64,000 bases of DNA from NCBI RefSeq assembly GCF_021395205.1, contig NZ_JAJVCS010000004.1, forward strand, positions 186,001 through 250,000, written 5' to 3'. Position 1 is the stretch's first letter, and the number at the start of each line of letters is the position of its first letter. The DNA comes from Polynucleobacter sp. IMCC 30228. GTDB taxonomy: Bacteria > Pseudomonadota > Gammaproteobacteria > Burkholderiales > Burkholderiaceae. This document shows positions 47,720 through 55,797 of this stretch, one piece after another. The notes below the pieces were generated by a model. It was not told the DNA's origin, made no database searches, and saw only the letters and a list, made by a program, of their open reading frames with translations. Position numbers and translations under genes: made by a program.

Positions 47720-47728
47720 TGCTAGAAT
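47720..47728 (+). promoter_or_regulatory. Extended -10 promoter of the rpsF operon
   Basis: TGCTAGAAT, the same nine bases as at rpmF, lies 142 bases before rpsF. A TTGAGT hexamer sits 19 bases upstream, too far for an optimal -35, so recognition probably relies on the extended -10. The resulting leader is about 135 bases and contains the S6:S18-type hairpin. Confidence 0.55.
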
Positions 47729-47801
47729 AGCCCTCTTATCTGAATTTAGATAAATCGGAGTTGCAGTTTTTCTACAATTTGTTTCCACCCTTGTCATACT
47801 G

Positions 47802-47832
47802 GCTGCCGACTTCAAAACCATCAGAAGTTAGC
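47802..47832 (+). promoter_or_regulatory. Candidate S6:S18 ribosomal-protein leader element
   Basis: The leader of rpsF can fold as GCTG, bulged CCG, ACTTC, a ten-base A-rich loop, GAAGT, TAGC. The two stems (4 pairs including one G-T, and 5 pairs) flank a CCG bulge, which is the hallmark of the RNA bound by the S6:S18 complex in autoregulation of rpsF-rpsR operons. It mimics the S18-S6 binding site in 16S rRNA. It lies about 40 bases before the rpsF start. Assignment is by motif and location; covariation was not tested. Confidence 0.7.
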
Positions 47833-47869
47833 AAGACGCCCAGATGACTTTATCCAGAAGGAGTGTTAG

Positions 47870-48253
47870 ATGCGTCATTATGAAATAGTCTTTATCGTCC
47901 ACCCGGACCAAAGCGAGCAAGTGCCCGCGATGATTGAGCGCTACAAAGCGGTGTTAGCTGCTGCAGGCGGAAAAGTTCATCGCATTGAAGATTGGGGTCG
48001 TCGGCAGATGGCTTACATGATCGATAAGCTTGCTAAAGCCCATTATGTTTGCATGAATATTGAGTGTGACCAGAAAACGCTGGAAGAGCTCGAACATGCC
48101 TTCAAATTTAACGATGCGGTTTTGCGTCACCTAATCATCAAGGCAAGCAAGGCTGAAGTTGAGCCTTCCGTCATGATGAAGGAAGTGCAACGTGAAGACG
48201 CACGCAAGCAAGCGCAAGCCGACGCACCAGTTGCGACGGAATCAGCTAGTTAA
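47870..48253 (+). CDS. rpsF: 30S ribosomal protein S6
   Basis: Small-subunit protein of 127 residues beginning [21 protein letters not shown], with [22 protein letters not shown] in outline and [12 protein letters not shown]6 pairs with S18 in the 30S platform. An AAGGAG ribosome binding site lies 9 bases upstream. First gene of rpsF-priB-rpsR-rplI, with a leader that probably binds the S6:S18 dimer for feedback control. It is divergent from lexA. Confidence 0.98.
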   Translation: MRHYEIVFIVHPDQSEQVPAMIERYKAVLAAAGGKVHRIEDWGRRQMAYMIDKLAKAHYVCMNIECDQKTLEELEHAFKFNDAVLRHLIIKASKAEVEPSVMMKEVQREDARKQAQADAPVATESAS

Positions 48254-48303
48254 TTTAAGAGAAATACGGAGGCGATAGAGCGTAAGCAAGTGGCGGAACG
48301 GCG

Positions 48304-48597
48304 TTGAATCATTTCACCCTAACTGCTTCCCTGGTATCCAAAGACGCGATTCGATTTACCCCAGCAGGTCTACCCGTGATGCATTGCCAACTTGAGTATG
48401 TTGGCGAGGTTAGCGAAGTAGCCATGCCAAGGAAAATTCAGATGCGTGTTGAGGCAATTGCGATTGGCCCTGTACAGCGGGGTTTAGAGCAAATGAACCT
48501 AGGAAGTATGGCAGAGTTTGCAGGATTTTTAGCCCCCAAAACCTTACGTAATCAGCGTCTTGTATTTCATATTACCCATATTCAATTGAAAGATTAA
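48304..48597 (+). CDS. priB: Primosomal replication protein N
   Basis: Single-stranded DNA-binding protein of the OB-fold class that helps PriA restart stalled forks. The 97-residue protein has the SSB-like pattern [28 protein letters not shown] in outline, and the location between rpsF and rpsR is diagnostic. The start is a TTG at 48304: an in-frame TAA lies at 48283-48285 and no ATG or GTG follows before the conserved strand. Weak initiation would suit its low abundance between two ribosomal genes. Confidence 0.92.
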   Translation: MNHFTLTASLVSKDAIRFTPAGLPVMHCQLEYVGEVSEVAMPRKIQMRVEAIAIGPVQRGLEQMNLGSMAEFAGFLAPKTLRNQRLVFHITHIQLKD

Positions 48598-48610
48598 AGA
48601 GGAATTCATC

Positions 48611-48883
48611 ATGGCGTTTGGAAAGAAACCCGATTTCAAAAAGAAACCCGCGCAAAACCCATTGTTTAAGCGGAAGCGTTATTGTCGCTTTACGGTCGGC
48701 GGTGTTGAGCAAATCGATTACAAAGATATCGATACCCTCAAAGATTTTATTGGTGAGAATGCAAAAATTACGCCCGCTCGTTTAACTGGTACAAAAGCAA
48801 AATTTCAGCGTCAGTTAGATACGGCGATTAAGCGCGCCCGTTTCCTGGCTTTGTTGCCATATTCAGATCAACACAAGAAATAA
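48611..48883 (+). CDS. rpsR: 30S ribosomal protein S18
   Basis: A 90-residue ribosomal protein with the S18 core [21 protein letters not shown] in outline, then the [17 protein letters not shown] segment and [13 protein letters not shown]. Partner of S6 in the platform and in the autoregulatory complex. AAAGAGGAA before the ATG is a good ribosome binding site. It lies 13 bases after priB. Confidence 0.98.
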   Translation: MAFGKKPDFKKKPAQNPLFKRKRYCRFTVGGVEQIDYKDIDTLKDFIGENAKITPARLTGTKAKFQRQLDTAIKRARFLALLPYSDQHKK

Positions 48884-48896
48884 TTGGGAGCCCTTA

Positions 48897-49349
48897 ATGC
48901 AAATCATTCTCTTAGAAAAAGTCACTAATTTAGGCAACCTCGGTGATGTCGTGCGCGTCAAAGATGGCTATGCACGTAATTTCTTGATACCCCAACGTAA
49001 AGCGCGTCGTGCTACTGAATCAGCGATTGCAGATTTTGCTACGCGTCGTGCCGAACTTGAAAAACTGGCCGCAGAAAAACTGGCTGCAGCGCAAACAGTT
49101 GGCCAAAAACTCGATGGCTTAGTGCTGGAAATCAGTCAAAAGGCAGGAGTCGATGGCCGTTTGTTTGGTTCAGTCACCAACCATGATATTGCCGATGGCT
49201 TAAAAGCCAAGGGTTTTGAGATTGAAAAATCATTTGTGCGTATGCCCACTGGCCCTTTAAAAATTGTGGGCGATCATCCTGTTGCGGTGGCGGTTCATAC
49301 CGATGTGATATCTAACATCGTGATTCGCGTGGTTGGCGAACAGGCTTAA
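48897..49349 (+). CDS. rplI: 50S ribosomal protein L9
   Basis: A 150-residue protein with the two-domain L9 layout: the N-terminal [32 protein letters not shown] in outline, a long connecting helix rich in Ala and Glu (about 45-80), and the C-terminal domain with [17 protein letters not shown]9 restrains ribosome frameshifting. GGGAG lies 6 bases before the ATG. dnaB follows 9 bases after. Confidence 0.98.
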   Translation: MQIILLEKVTNLGNLGDVVRVKDGYARNFLIPQRKARRATESAIADFATRRAELEKLAAEKLAAAQTVGQKLDGLVLEISQKAGVDGRLFGSVTNHDIADGLKAKGFEIEKSFVRMPTGPLKIVGDHPVAVAVHTDVISNIVIRVVGEQA

Positions 49350-49358
49350 TATAGCCTT

Positions 49359-50840
49359 ATGGCTGAATCCCGTTCCCGTTCTATTACGCTTAATCCTAGC
49401 ATGGCGGGGTCAGGGGATGCGGTACTACAGGCCTTAAAAGTACCCCCCCATTCGGTAGAGGCTGAACAGTCTCTGCTGGGGGGCTTACTTCTAGATAATT
49501 CTGCTTGGGATAGGCTGGGTGGCATTCTCACCGAGGTCGATTTTTATCGCCCTGAACACACCTTAATTTTTCGCGTAGTGCAAAACTTAATTGGCGATAA
49601 CCACCCTGCTGACGTGATTACCGTGCACGAGGCCATGAAGACAGAGCAGGGGGGTGAATTAGTGGGTATCGACTACCTGAACTCCTTAGCGCAAAATACG
49701 CCCAGTGCAGCCAATATCAAAGGCTATGCTGAAATTGTGCGTGACCGCAGTATTTTGCGCCGACTGATTGCGGTTTCAGACAGCATCGTGAATTCTGCAT
49801 TTGTACCTGAAGGTCGTTCCGTTCGCACTTTATTAGATGAAGCTGAATCACGCATCTTGCAAATTGGGGAAGAGGGTAGCCGCAAAGGCGATTACCTAGA
49901 AATTGAGCCGCTCTTGCAAGAGGTAGTGTCACGCATTGACGAGCTATATAACCGTCAGGGCGGCAGCGATATTACGGGTATTGCCACTGGGTTTATTGAT
50001 TTAGATAAACAAACAAGTGGCTTGCAAAAAGGGGATTTAGTCATTGTGGCTGGCAGACCTTCGATGGGTAAAACCGCGTTAGCACTAAATATCGCTGAAA
50101 ATGTCGCTTTAGTTGAGGGCTTACCGGTAGTAGTGTTTTCGATGGAAATGTCAGGAACACAATTAGCTTCACGCCTTTTGGGCTCAGTAGGGCGCGTTGA
50201 TCAATCACGCATGCGTACCGGGAAGTTACAAGATGATGAATGGCCGCGAGTTACGGATGCGATTGCCCGCTTAAGTAATACCCAAATTTTAATTGATGAG
50301 TCTGGTGCTTTATCAAGTCTCGAGTTACGCGCGCGAGCACGCCGTATTGCGCGAAAATTTGGCGGCACACTAGGATTGGTGATTGTTGATTATTTACAAT
50401 TAATGAGCGGTAGTGGCGGGTCTAGTTCTGAAAATCGCGCCACTGAGATTTCAGAAATTTCTCGTTCTTTAAAGTCACTTGCTAAGGAATTGCAATGCCC
50501 CGTGCTGGCATTGTCACAATTAAATCGTGGTTTAGAGCAGCGCCCCAATAAGCGCCCCATCATGTCTGATTTACGTGAGTCGGGTGCAATTGAACAAGAT
50601 GCCGATTTAATTATGTTTATCTATCGTGATGAGGTTTATCACCCCGATACCACTACCGATAAAGGCGTGGCGGAAATTATTATTGGCAAGCAGCGTAATG
50701 GACCGATTGGAACGATTCGCCTCAGCTGGCAAGGCCCATACACTAAATTTGATAATTTGGCGCTCGGGGCTGCCGGCTTTTCATCGAGTAATGGCTCCAA
50801 TGGTTCTGGTAGTAGCTTTAGTGGGTACGAACCCTTTTAA
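49359..50840 (+). CDS. dnaB: Replicative DNA helicase DnaB
   Basis: Hexameric 5'-3' helicase of the replication fork. The 493-residue protein has the N-terminal DnaB domain (PPHSVEAEQSLLGGLLLD), the RecA-like ATPase with Walker A AGRPSMGKTALALN, Walker B LVIVDYLQLMSG, and the SDLRESGAIEQDADLI arginine-finger region. A Ser/Gly/Asn-rich tail (SSSNGSNGSGSSFSGYEPF) ends it. No intein is present. The rplI-dnaB adjacency is widespread in proteobacteria. Confidence 0.97.
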   Translation: MAESRSRSITLNPSMAGSGDAVLQALKVPPHSVEAEQSLLGGLLLDNSAWDRLGGILTEVDFYRPEHTLIFRVVQNLIGDNHPADVITVHEAMKTEQGGELVGIDYLNSLAQNTPSAANIKGYAEIVRDRSILRRLIAVSDSIVNSAFVPEGRSVRTLLDEAESRILQIGEEGSRKGDYLEIEPLLQEVVSRIDELYNRQGGSDITGIATGFIDLDKQTSGLQKGDLVIVAGRPSMGKTALALNIAENVALVEGLPVVVFSMEMSGTQLASRLLGSVGRVDQSRMRTGKLQDDEWPRVTDAIARLSNTQILIDESGALSSLELRARARRIARKFGGTLGLVIVDYLQLMSGSGGSSSENRATEISEISRSLKSLAKELQCPVLALSQLNRGLEQRPNKRPIMSDLRESGAIEQDADLIMFIYRDEVYHPDTTTDKGVAEIIIGKQRNGPIGTIRLSWQGPYTKFDNLALGAAGFSSSNGSNGSGSSFSGYEPF

Positions 50841-50849
50841 TTGCGCCAC

Positions 50850-51383
50850 TTAGTTGTTAGGTACGATGCGCCTTGCTTCAGTAAAGCGTGCGGCCCAATA
50901 GGGCGTGTCAATGCGGTCTAAACGAACCGTGCCACCGGCGCTAGGCGCATGCACAAAGCGACCTTGACCCACATAAATTCCTGCATGCGAATACTTTTCT
51001 CCAGTGGTATTAAAAAAGATCAAATCGCCTGGCGCTGGCGCTTGTTGACCAATGCCACTTCCTTTTCTACTCATTTCTTCAATCGTTCGCGGCAGTCTTA
51101 TTGAAACCGCTTTGTTATAAACATAAACAATTAAGCCGCTACAGTCGAAACCGCCATTTGGAGTGTTGCCTCCAAAACGATATGGCACATCAACTAAACC
51201 AACAGCAGCAATGGATATATCTTCAGCGCCAACGCTGGTATCTTCCTTAAACTGGCTTACTCGTGGCGAAGAAAATGGCGAGACTTGAGTTGAACGCCCG
51301 CCAAACATGCCGCACGCCGTGAGACCAAAAACAGCAAGACCAATAAGCAGACTAAAGCGATAGTTATAAGGCTTCTGCAGCAT
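50850..51383 (-). CDS. NlpC/P60 family lipoprotein, probable peptidoglycan hydrolase
   Basis: C40-family peptidase of 177 residues. The signal peptide ends in a lipobox, GLTACGMF, so it is probably an outer-membrane lipoprotein. The catalytic cysteine is in FDCSGLIVYVYNKA, with histidines in YSHAGIYVG and FVHAPSAGG. It likely cleaves gamma-D-glutamyl-diaminopimelate bonds in the stem peptide, as related E. coli Spr/NlpC proteins do. I use the ATG at 51383 (MLQKPYNYRF), which has a normal signal peptide; an earlier ATG at 51410 adds nine residues. The gene overlaps the end of phoH by 20 bases. Confidence 0.88.
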   Translation of the reverse strand: MLQKPYNYRFSLLIGLAVFGLTACGMFGGRSTQVSPFSSPRVSQFKEDTSVGAEDISIAAVGLVDVPYRFGGNTPNGGFDCSGLIVYVYNKAVSIRLPRTIEEMSRKGSGIGQQAPAPGDLIFFNTTGEKYSHAGIYVGQGRFVHAPSAGGTVRLDRIDTPYWAARFTEARRIVPNN

Positions 51384-53037
51384 GATCGGCAAGGCGTGAG
51401 CGCTCGCCACGGGCGAGAGTCACGTGACCGCTATGACGCCAACCTTTGAAGCGGTCAACGACATAGGTTAGACCAGATGAGCCTTCAGTTAAATAGGGGG
51501 TATCGATTTGGGCGATATTGCCTAAGCAAATAATTTTCGTACCAGGACCAGCTCTGGTAACCAAGGTTTTCATTTGCTTTGGCGTTAAGTTTTGCGCCTC
51601 ATCAATAATCACAAACTTACTGACAAAGGTGCGGCCGCGCATAAAGTTCATACTCTTGACCTTAATACGCGAACGAATGAGTTCTTGGGTTGCAGCGCGA
51701 CCCCATTCACCAGAGTTATCTTCATTGCGATGCAAGACTTCAAGATTATCATCAAAGGCACCCATCCAAGGCTGCATTTTTTCTTCTTCGGTGCCAGGCA
51801 GGAAGCCAATATCTTCGCCGACTGGTACGGTCGCGCGAGTAATGATAATTTCGTTATAGCGTTTGCTATCTAGCACTTGCTCAAGGCCAGCCGCTAAAGC
51901 AAGAAGGGTTTTGCCGGTGCCCGCTTGGCCGAGTAGGGTAACAAAATCAACATCGGGATTCATCAGCAAGTTCATCGCAAAATTTTGCTCGCGATTGCGT
52001 GCGGTTACGCTCCAAACATTATTTTTTTGATGGGAGAAATCGCGCAGCGTTTGTAGGAGCGCAGTCCTGCCATTAATTTCTCTTACTTGCGCATAAAACG
52101 GCGTCGAGCCATCGGGATTTTCTTGATAGACAAATTGGTTAACTAGCATACTAGATACTAATGGACCTGTGACTCGGTAAAACATCGAGCCTGATTTGAC
52201 ATCTGACCAACTTTCCATCGCTTTGCCATGCTTAGGCCAAAAATCGGTTGGTAAATGCATTACCCCCGTATACATTAAGTCACGGTCTTCTAAGACTTGA
52301 TCATTAAAGTAGTCTTCTGCAGGCAAGCCTAGTGCCCGTGCCTTAATCCGCATATTGATATCTTTCGATACCAAGACCACCTCTTGTTCGGGTTTCGTTT
52401 GCTTGAGCTCACGTACTACCCCGAGAATTAAATTATCTCCCTTACCTTCGGGCAGCCCCTCAGGCAGTACATGGGTAAATAATTGGGTTTGAAAAAACAG
52501 CCGGCCTGAAACATCCGAGTGTCCCAACTTGTTCAGCGGGATGCCCTCCTCAAGAGTGCCAGTAGTCCCCGCGATGAGTTGATCGAGCGAACGACTGACC
52601 ATGCGGGCATTACGCGCAACTTCGCTCATCCCCTTTTTATGGTTATCGAGCTCTTCTAAAGTCGTCATTGGTAAATATAAGTCGTGCTCATCAAAACGGA
52701 AGAGCGATGCAGGGTCATGCATTAAAACATTGGTATCCAGCACAAATAAAGTTGGTGGCCCGCTACGGATAATGCGTTTTGAATTTTTATTTTCAGTTTG
52801 CTTCAGCCGATGATCACCTTTAATTTTTTCAAGGGCTAATTCTGCGGCGGATAAATCAACTTGAGCACTATTTGCCCAATCTGCTGAGCTTAGGGCTTCA
52901 AGATCAACTTGGGTATCTAAGAGGGTATCCACCGCATTGCTGACAAGGGGCACTAGCCTTTGTTTTAAATCCGGAGCTTCTTTACGGTTCAATTTCACTT
53001 GATCGGCAATTTGCTTCGGCAGTGGGGGCAAAGGCAT
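51364..53037 (-). CDS. phoH: PhoH family protein with PIN domain (PhoH2 type)
   Basis: A 557-residue two-domain protein: a PIN-like nuclease domain beginning FVLDTNVLMHDPASL (acidic residue D101) and a PhoH ATPase domain with Walker A GQAGTGKTLLAL and Walker B FVIIDEAQNLTPKQMKTL. PhoH2 proteins of mycobacteria unwind and cleave RNA, and this fusion has the same order. AGGAG lies 7 bases before the ATG, but a strong terminator-like hairpin ends just upstream of it. It is followed by the NlpC/P60 gene, overlapping by 20 bases. Confidence 0.93.
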   Translation of the reverse strand: MPLPPLPKQIADQVKLNRKEAPDLKQRLVPLVSNAVDTLLDTQVDLEALSSADWANSAQVDLSAAELALEKIKGDHRLKQTENKNSKRIIRSGPPTLFVLDTNVLMHDPASLFRFDEHDLYLPMTTLEELDNHKKGMSEVARNARMVSRSLDQLIAGTTGTLEEGIPLNKLGHSDVSGRLFFQTQLFTHVLPEGLPEGKGDNLILGVVRELKQTKPEQEVVLVSKDINMRIKARALGLPAEDYFNDQVLEDRDLMYTGVMHLPTDFWPKHGKAMESWSDVKSGSMFYRVTGPLVSSMLVNQFVYQENPDGSTPFYAQVREINGRTALLQTLRDFSHQKNNVWSVTARNREQNFAMNLLMNPDVDFVTLLGQAGTGKTLLALAAGLEQVLDSKRYNEIIITRATVPVGEDIGFLPGTEEEKMQPWMGAFDDNLEVLHRNEDNSGEWGRAATQELIRSRIKVKSMNFMRGRTFVSKFVIIDEAQNLTPKQMKTLVTRAGPGTKIICLGNIAQIDTPYLTEGSSGLTYVVDRFKGWRHSGHVTLARGERSRLADHAAEAL

Positions 53038-53049
53038 GCAGGGCTCCTA

Positions 53050-53085
53050 AAAGAAAAAACCGCCAGGCAAAGCGCGGTGGCGGTT
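53050..53085 (-). terminator. Intrinsic terminator directly upstream of phoH
   Basis: On the minus strand AACCGCC and GGCGGTT form a 7-pair stem, extended inward by partly paired CGCG/TGC sequence, then TTTTCTTTT. It lies 13 bases before the phoH ATG, close to the Shine-Dalgarno. It would end bcp transcription or act as an attenuator of phoH. Confidence 0.7.
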
Positions 53086-53226
53086 GACAAAAAAATGATA
53101 AAAATTAGCCAAACTGTGGGGGAGGTTGCGCTTACTTGGCTTTGTATTGCCAAGGCTGATGATCAAACCATACCATCGTTTTTGGTGCATATGCCTTTAC
53201 TTTACCTCAAATTAAATGCAATGCAA
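53086..53226 (-). promoter_or_regulatory. phoH leader region with possible promoter and competing hairpins
   Basis: Between bcp and phoH the minus strand has TTGCAT, a 16-base spacer and TAAAGT (53199-53226), a plausible promoter. The RNA then passes a hairpin CTTGGC-AATACAAA-GCCAAG (about 53135-53154) and reaches the terminator stem. A 14-codon ORF, MVWFDHQPWQYKAK (53132-53176), overlaps the first hairpin, but it has no good ribosome binding site. Confidence 0.4.
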
Positions 53227-53244
53227 GGGTTAATTGTTGCTTTT

Positions 53245-53712
53245 TTATTGAAGGGCTTCTGCCGCTTGTAAAACCTCGGCTGCGTGCCCAGGTACTTTGA
53301 GGCCGCGCCATTCTTTACAGAGCTTACCAGTCGAGTCAAATAAAAAGGTACTTCGCTCAACTCCGCGGACTTGCTTGCCGTACATATTTTTCATTTTGAT
53401 TACCCCAAAAAGGGCGCAGAGTTTTTCTTCGGTATCGGCCACCAATTCAAATGGCAAATCCAGTTTTTGCCGAAAATGATCATGTGATTTCAGGTTATCG
53501 CGTGAGACCCCGACAACTAAGGTGTTGGCTTTAGAAAAGGCATCAATGGCGTCACGAAACTCGCCAGCCTCAACTGTGCATCCTGGGGTTGAATCTTTAG
53601 GATAAAAATATAAAACCAGTTTACGACCCGCATATGCTGCGGGAGAAAATATGCGTTGCGAGGTTGCAGGAATAGTGCAATTCGGTAAACGTTGGCCAAT
53701 AGCAATGCTCAT
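53245..53712 (-). CDS. bcp: Bacterioferritin comigratory peroxiredoxin (thiol peroxidase)
   Basis: Peroxiredoxin of 155 residues that reduces hydroperoxides. The peroxidatic cysteine C45 is in YPKDSTPGCTVEAGEF. Position 50, which is the resolving cysteine in E. coli Bcp, is glycine here, so it is either a 1-Cys enzyme or uses another cysteine, such as the one in EEKLCALFG. It lies 37 bases downstream of arnD on the same strand, but its role is oxidative defence rather than lipid A modification. Confidence 0.93.
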   Translation of the reverse strand: MSIAIGQRLPNCTIPATSQRIFSPAAYAGRKLVLYFYPKDSTPGCTVEAGEFRDAIDAFSKANTLVVGVSRDNLKSHDHFRQKLDLPFELVADTEEKLCALFGVIKMKNMYGKQVRGVERSTFLFDSTGKLCKEWRGLKVPGHAAEVLQAAEALQ

Positions 53713-53749
53713 ATCAATCCTTTAGGGTTAAAAAGTATTTCAAAATAAC

Positions 53750-54685
53750 TTACGGTAAGACCATTAATTCACCACTGCGATTGGGGACGGTACCCCAACT
53801 TAAGGGACAAGCCATAATTTTATCGAGTTGCTGCGTAGCCACCCAAGATTGGTGTAATTCGCCCAAGGTGACTAAATGGTGACCTTGTAACAACCATCCC
53901 TCGATTAATTCTACAAAAGCCGGCAAGAGCTTCTGCCCCTCTAGTTCTGCATGAAGGGTAAAGACTTGATCATTGGGGTTGCTTTGGGTCAGACTTAGTA
54001 GATGTCGAACGGCAGCAAAAGCATCCATACCTGCAACACCAATCAGTTCATCTAGGGTTGGCAAGGTAGTGGGGTATTGAATGCATTGACTTTTGCTGGG
54101 TGGGGCACCTTTTTTTTCTGCGGGGAAGAGCAGGCGATAAGGCGCTAAATTTAGGGGTGCACGACCGTCTGAGGCATATTTTAAACCCCAGCTATCTAGT
54201 TGCTGAAGCGCTACCTCATTCATTTGCCAACCAGCCGCGCCAGCAGTACTTGGCGGACGACGAAAAATTTCTTGAAAGCGATCGTAGGCGAGCTGCATGT
54301 GTTTGAGGGTCCATTTAGCATTGCGGTTACGAACCCCATCGTGCCAAGCGACATGATCCCAAGCATGAATCCCGGTTTCATGACCCGCACGATGAATCGC
54401 TTGCATCTCCTCGCGAGCCAATTGACCAATATCGGGACCTGGCAATAAGACCCCATAAAGTAAGGTGCGAATACCGTAATGCTCAACGACAGAAGTTCGC
54501 CCTACTTTTTTTAAAAAACCAGGTCGAAAAACGCGCTTGAGTGCCCAACCAGTATGGTCGGGCCCCAGACTAAACAGAAATGTAGCGTGCAGGTGTAAAT
54601 GCTCCAGAACGCGGGCTAAATTAGGCACCCCTTCGCGCGTGCCGCGTAGTGTATCCACGTCCACCTTGAGGGCGATTTTTGCCAT
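53750..54685 (-). CDS. arnD: 4-deoxy-4-formamido-L-arabinose-phosphoundecaprenol deformylase
   Basis: Polysaccharide deacetylase-fold enzyme of 311 residues that removes the formyl group from undecaprenyl-phosphate-Ara4FN. The family motifs are KVDVDTLRGTREGVPNL (metal-binding aspartates), FLFSLGPDHTGWA, and HETGIHAWDHVAWHD with its paired histidines. It is the last arn gene, 16 bases after the decarboxylase gene. Acts at the inner membrane periplasm-facing or cytoplasmic side before the flip. Confidence 0.95.
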   Translation of the reverse strand: MAKIALKVDVDTLRGTREGVPNLARVLEHLHLHATFLFSLGPDHTGWALKRVFRPGFLKKVGRTSVVEHYGIRTLLYGVLLPGPDIGQLAREEMQAIHRAGHETGIHAWDHVAWHDGVRNRNAKWTLKHMQLAYDRFQEIFRRPPSTAGAAGWQMNEVALQQLDSWGLKYASDGRAPLNLAPYRLLFPAEKKGAPPSKSQCIQYPTTLPTLDELIGVAGMDAFAAVRHLLSLTQSNPNDQVFTLHAELEGQKLLPAFVELIEGWLLQGHHLVTLGELHQSWVATQQLDKIMACPLSWGTVPNRSGELMVLP

Positions 54686-54701
54686 GGGCTAAGTGGTCAA
54701 C

Positions 54702-55751
54702 TTAATTGTCTTGATCGACTAAGTTCCGCGCCTTAGGAACATCATGCCGATAGGCTTCAAAAATATGTTTCAAGGCATCATGCATGGTCGTACTTGGCTG
54801 CCAATGTAACTCGGTCCTGGTGTTATCAATCGCCGGAACGCGATTTTGCACATCTTGATAACCTTCACCATAATAGGCGGCAGAGGTCGTTTCAATAATC
54901 TGGACTTGTTGCGCAGTTTTTGCATACTCGGGAATACTGCAAGCAATTTCGAGCATCATGGTGGCTAACTCGCGTACAGAATGATTATTTTTAGGATTGC
55001 CAATATTAAATATCTTGCCATTCGCAATGTCATTAGTATTGGCGAGGATTTTCATCAACGCATCGATGCCATCATCTATATAAGTAAACGCCCGTTTTTG
55101 CTCGCCACCGTCGACTAAATTAATTGGCTCACCCCGCACAATGTGCCCTAAAAACTGGGTGACAACGCGTGACGAACCTTCTTTAGGCGTATAAATACTA
55201 TCCAGGCCTGGACCAATCCAGTTGAATGGACGGAATAAGGTAAAGCGCAACCCTTCCATGCCGTAACCCCAAATCACCCGATCCATTAATTGTTTAGAGC
55301 AGGCGTAAATCCAGCGTTGTTTATGAATGGGTCCGTAAACTAGATTTGAAGTAGCTGAGTCAAACTCGGCATCACTGCACATGCCATAAACTTCAGAGGT
55401 TGAGGGGAAGACCAAATGTTTTTTGTACTTAAGCGCTGAACGCACAATGGGTAAGTTTGCTTCGAAGTCGAGTTCAAATACACGAAGCGGCTGCTGCACA
55501 TAAGTGGCTGGCGTAGCAATGGCGACTAAGGGCAAGATGACATCACATTTACGAATGTGATACTCAACCCATTCACGATTAATTGTGATATCACCTTCAA
55601 AAAAATGCATGCGCGGATTACTCAGCAAATCGCTTAGACGATCATTTTGCATGTCCATGCCATACACTTCCCAATCGGTGGTCGCAAGGATACGCTTGGA
55701 AAGATGGTGGCCAATAAAACCATTAACCCCAAGAATGAGGATTTTTTTCAT
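54702..55751 (-). CDS. arnA: UDP-glucuronate decarboxylase, ArnA C-terminal domain as a separate protein
   Basis: Short-chain dehydrogenase-fold enzyme of 349 residues that oxidises UDP-glucuronate and decarboxylates it to UDP-4-keto-pentose, the first committed step of Ara4N synthesis. It shows the NAD motif GVNGFIGHHLSKRIL, STSEVYGMC with the catalytic Ser-Glu, YACSKQLMDRV with Tyr and Lys, and FRPFNWIGPGLD. In E. coli this domain is fused behind the formyltransferase in ArnA; here the two are separate genes in the same order, 46 bases apart. Followed by arnD. Confidence 0.93.
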   Translation of the reverse strand: MKKILILGVNGFIGHHLSKRILATTDWEVYGMDMQNDRLSDLLSNPRMHFFEGDITINREWVEYHIRKCDVILPLVAIATPATYVQQPLRVFELDFEANLPIVRSALKYKKHLVFPSTSEVYGMCSDAEFDSATSNLVYGPIHKQRWIYACSKQLMDRVIWGYGMEGLRFTLFRPFNWIGPGLDSIYTPKEGSSRVVTQFLGHIVRGEPINLVDGGEQKRAFTYIDDGIDALMKILANTNDIANGKIFNIGNPKNNHSVRELATMMLEIACSIPEYAKTAQQVQIIETTSAAYYGEGYQDVQNRVPAIDNTRTELHWQPSTTMHDALKHIFEAYRHDVPKARNLVDQDN

Positions 55752-55797
55752 CGGTGCTGCCTCGTCTAAAAAATTGAATACAAATGCACGCTAAGCA

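Noticed and set aside
47543-47821. 92-codon minus-strand frame upstream of lexA
   Set aside because: It covers the lexA operator and both divergent promoters and has no conserved features.
53132-53176. 14-codon ORF MVWFDHQPWQYKAK before phoH
   Set aside because: No ribosome binding site at proper distance and no known homologue; kept only as part of the phoH leader finding.
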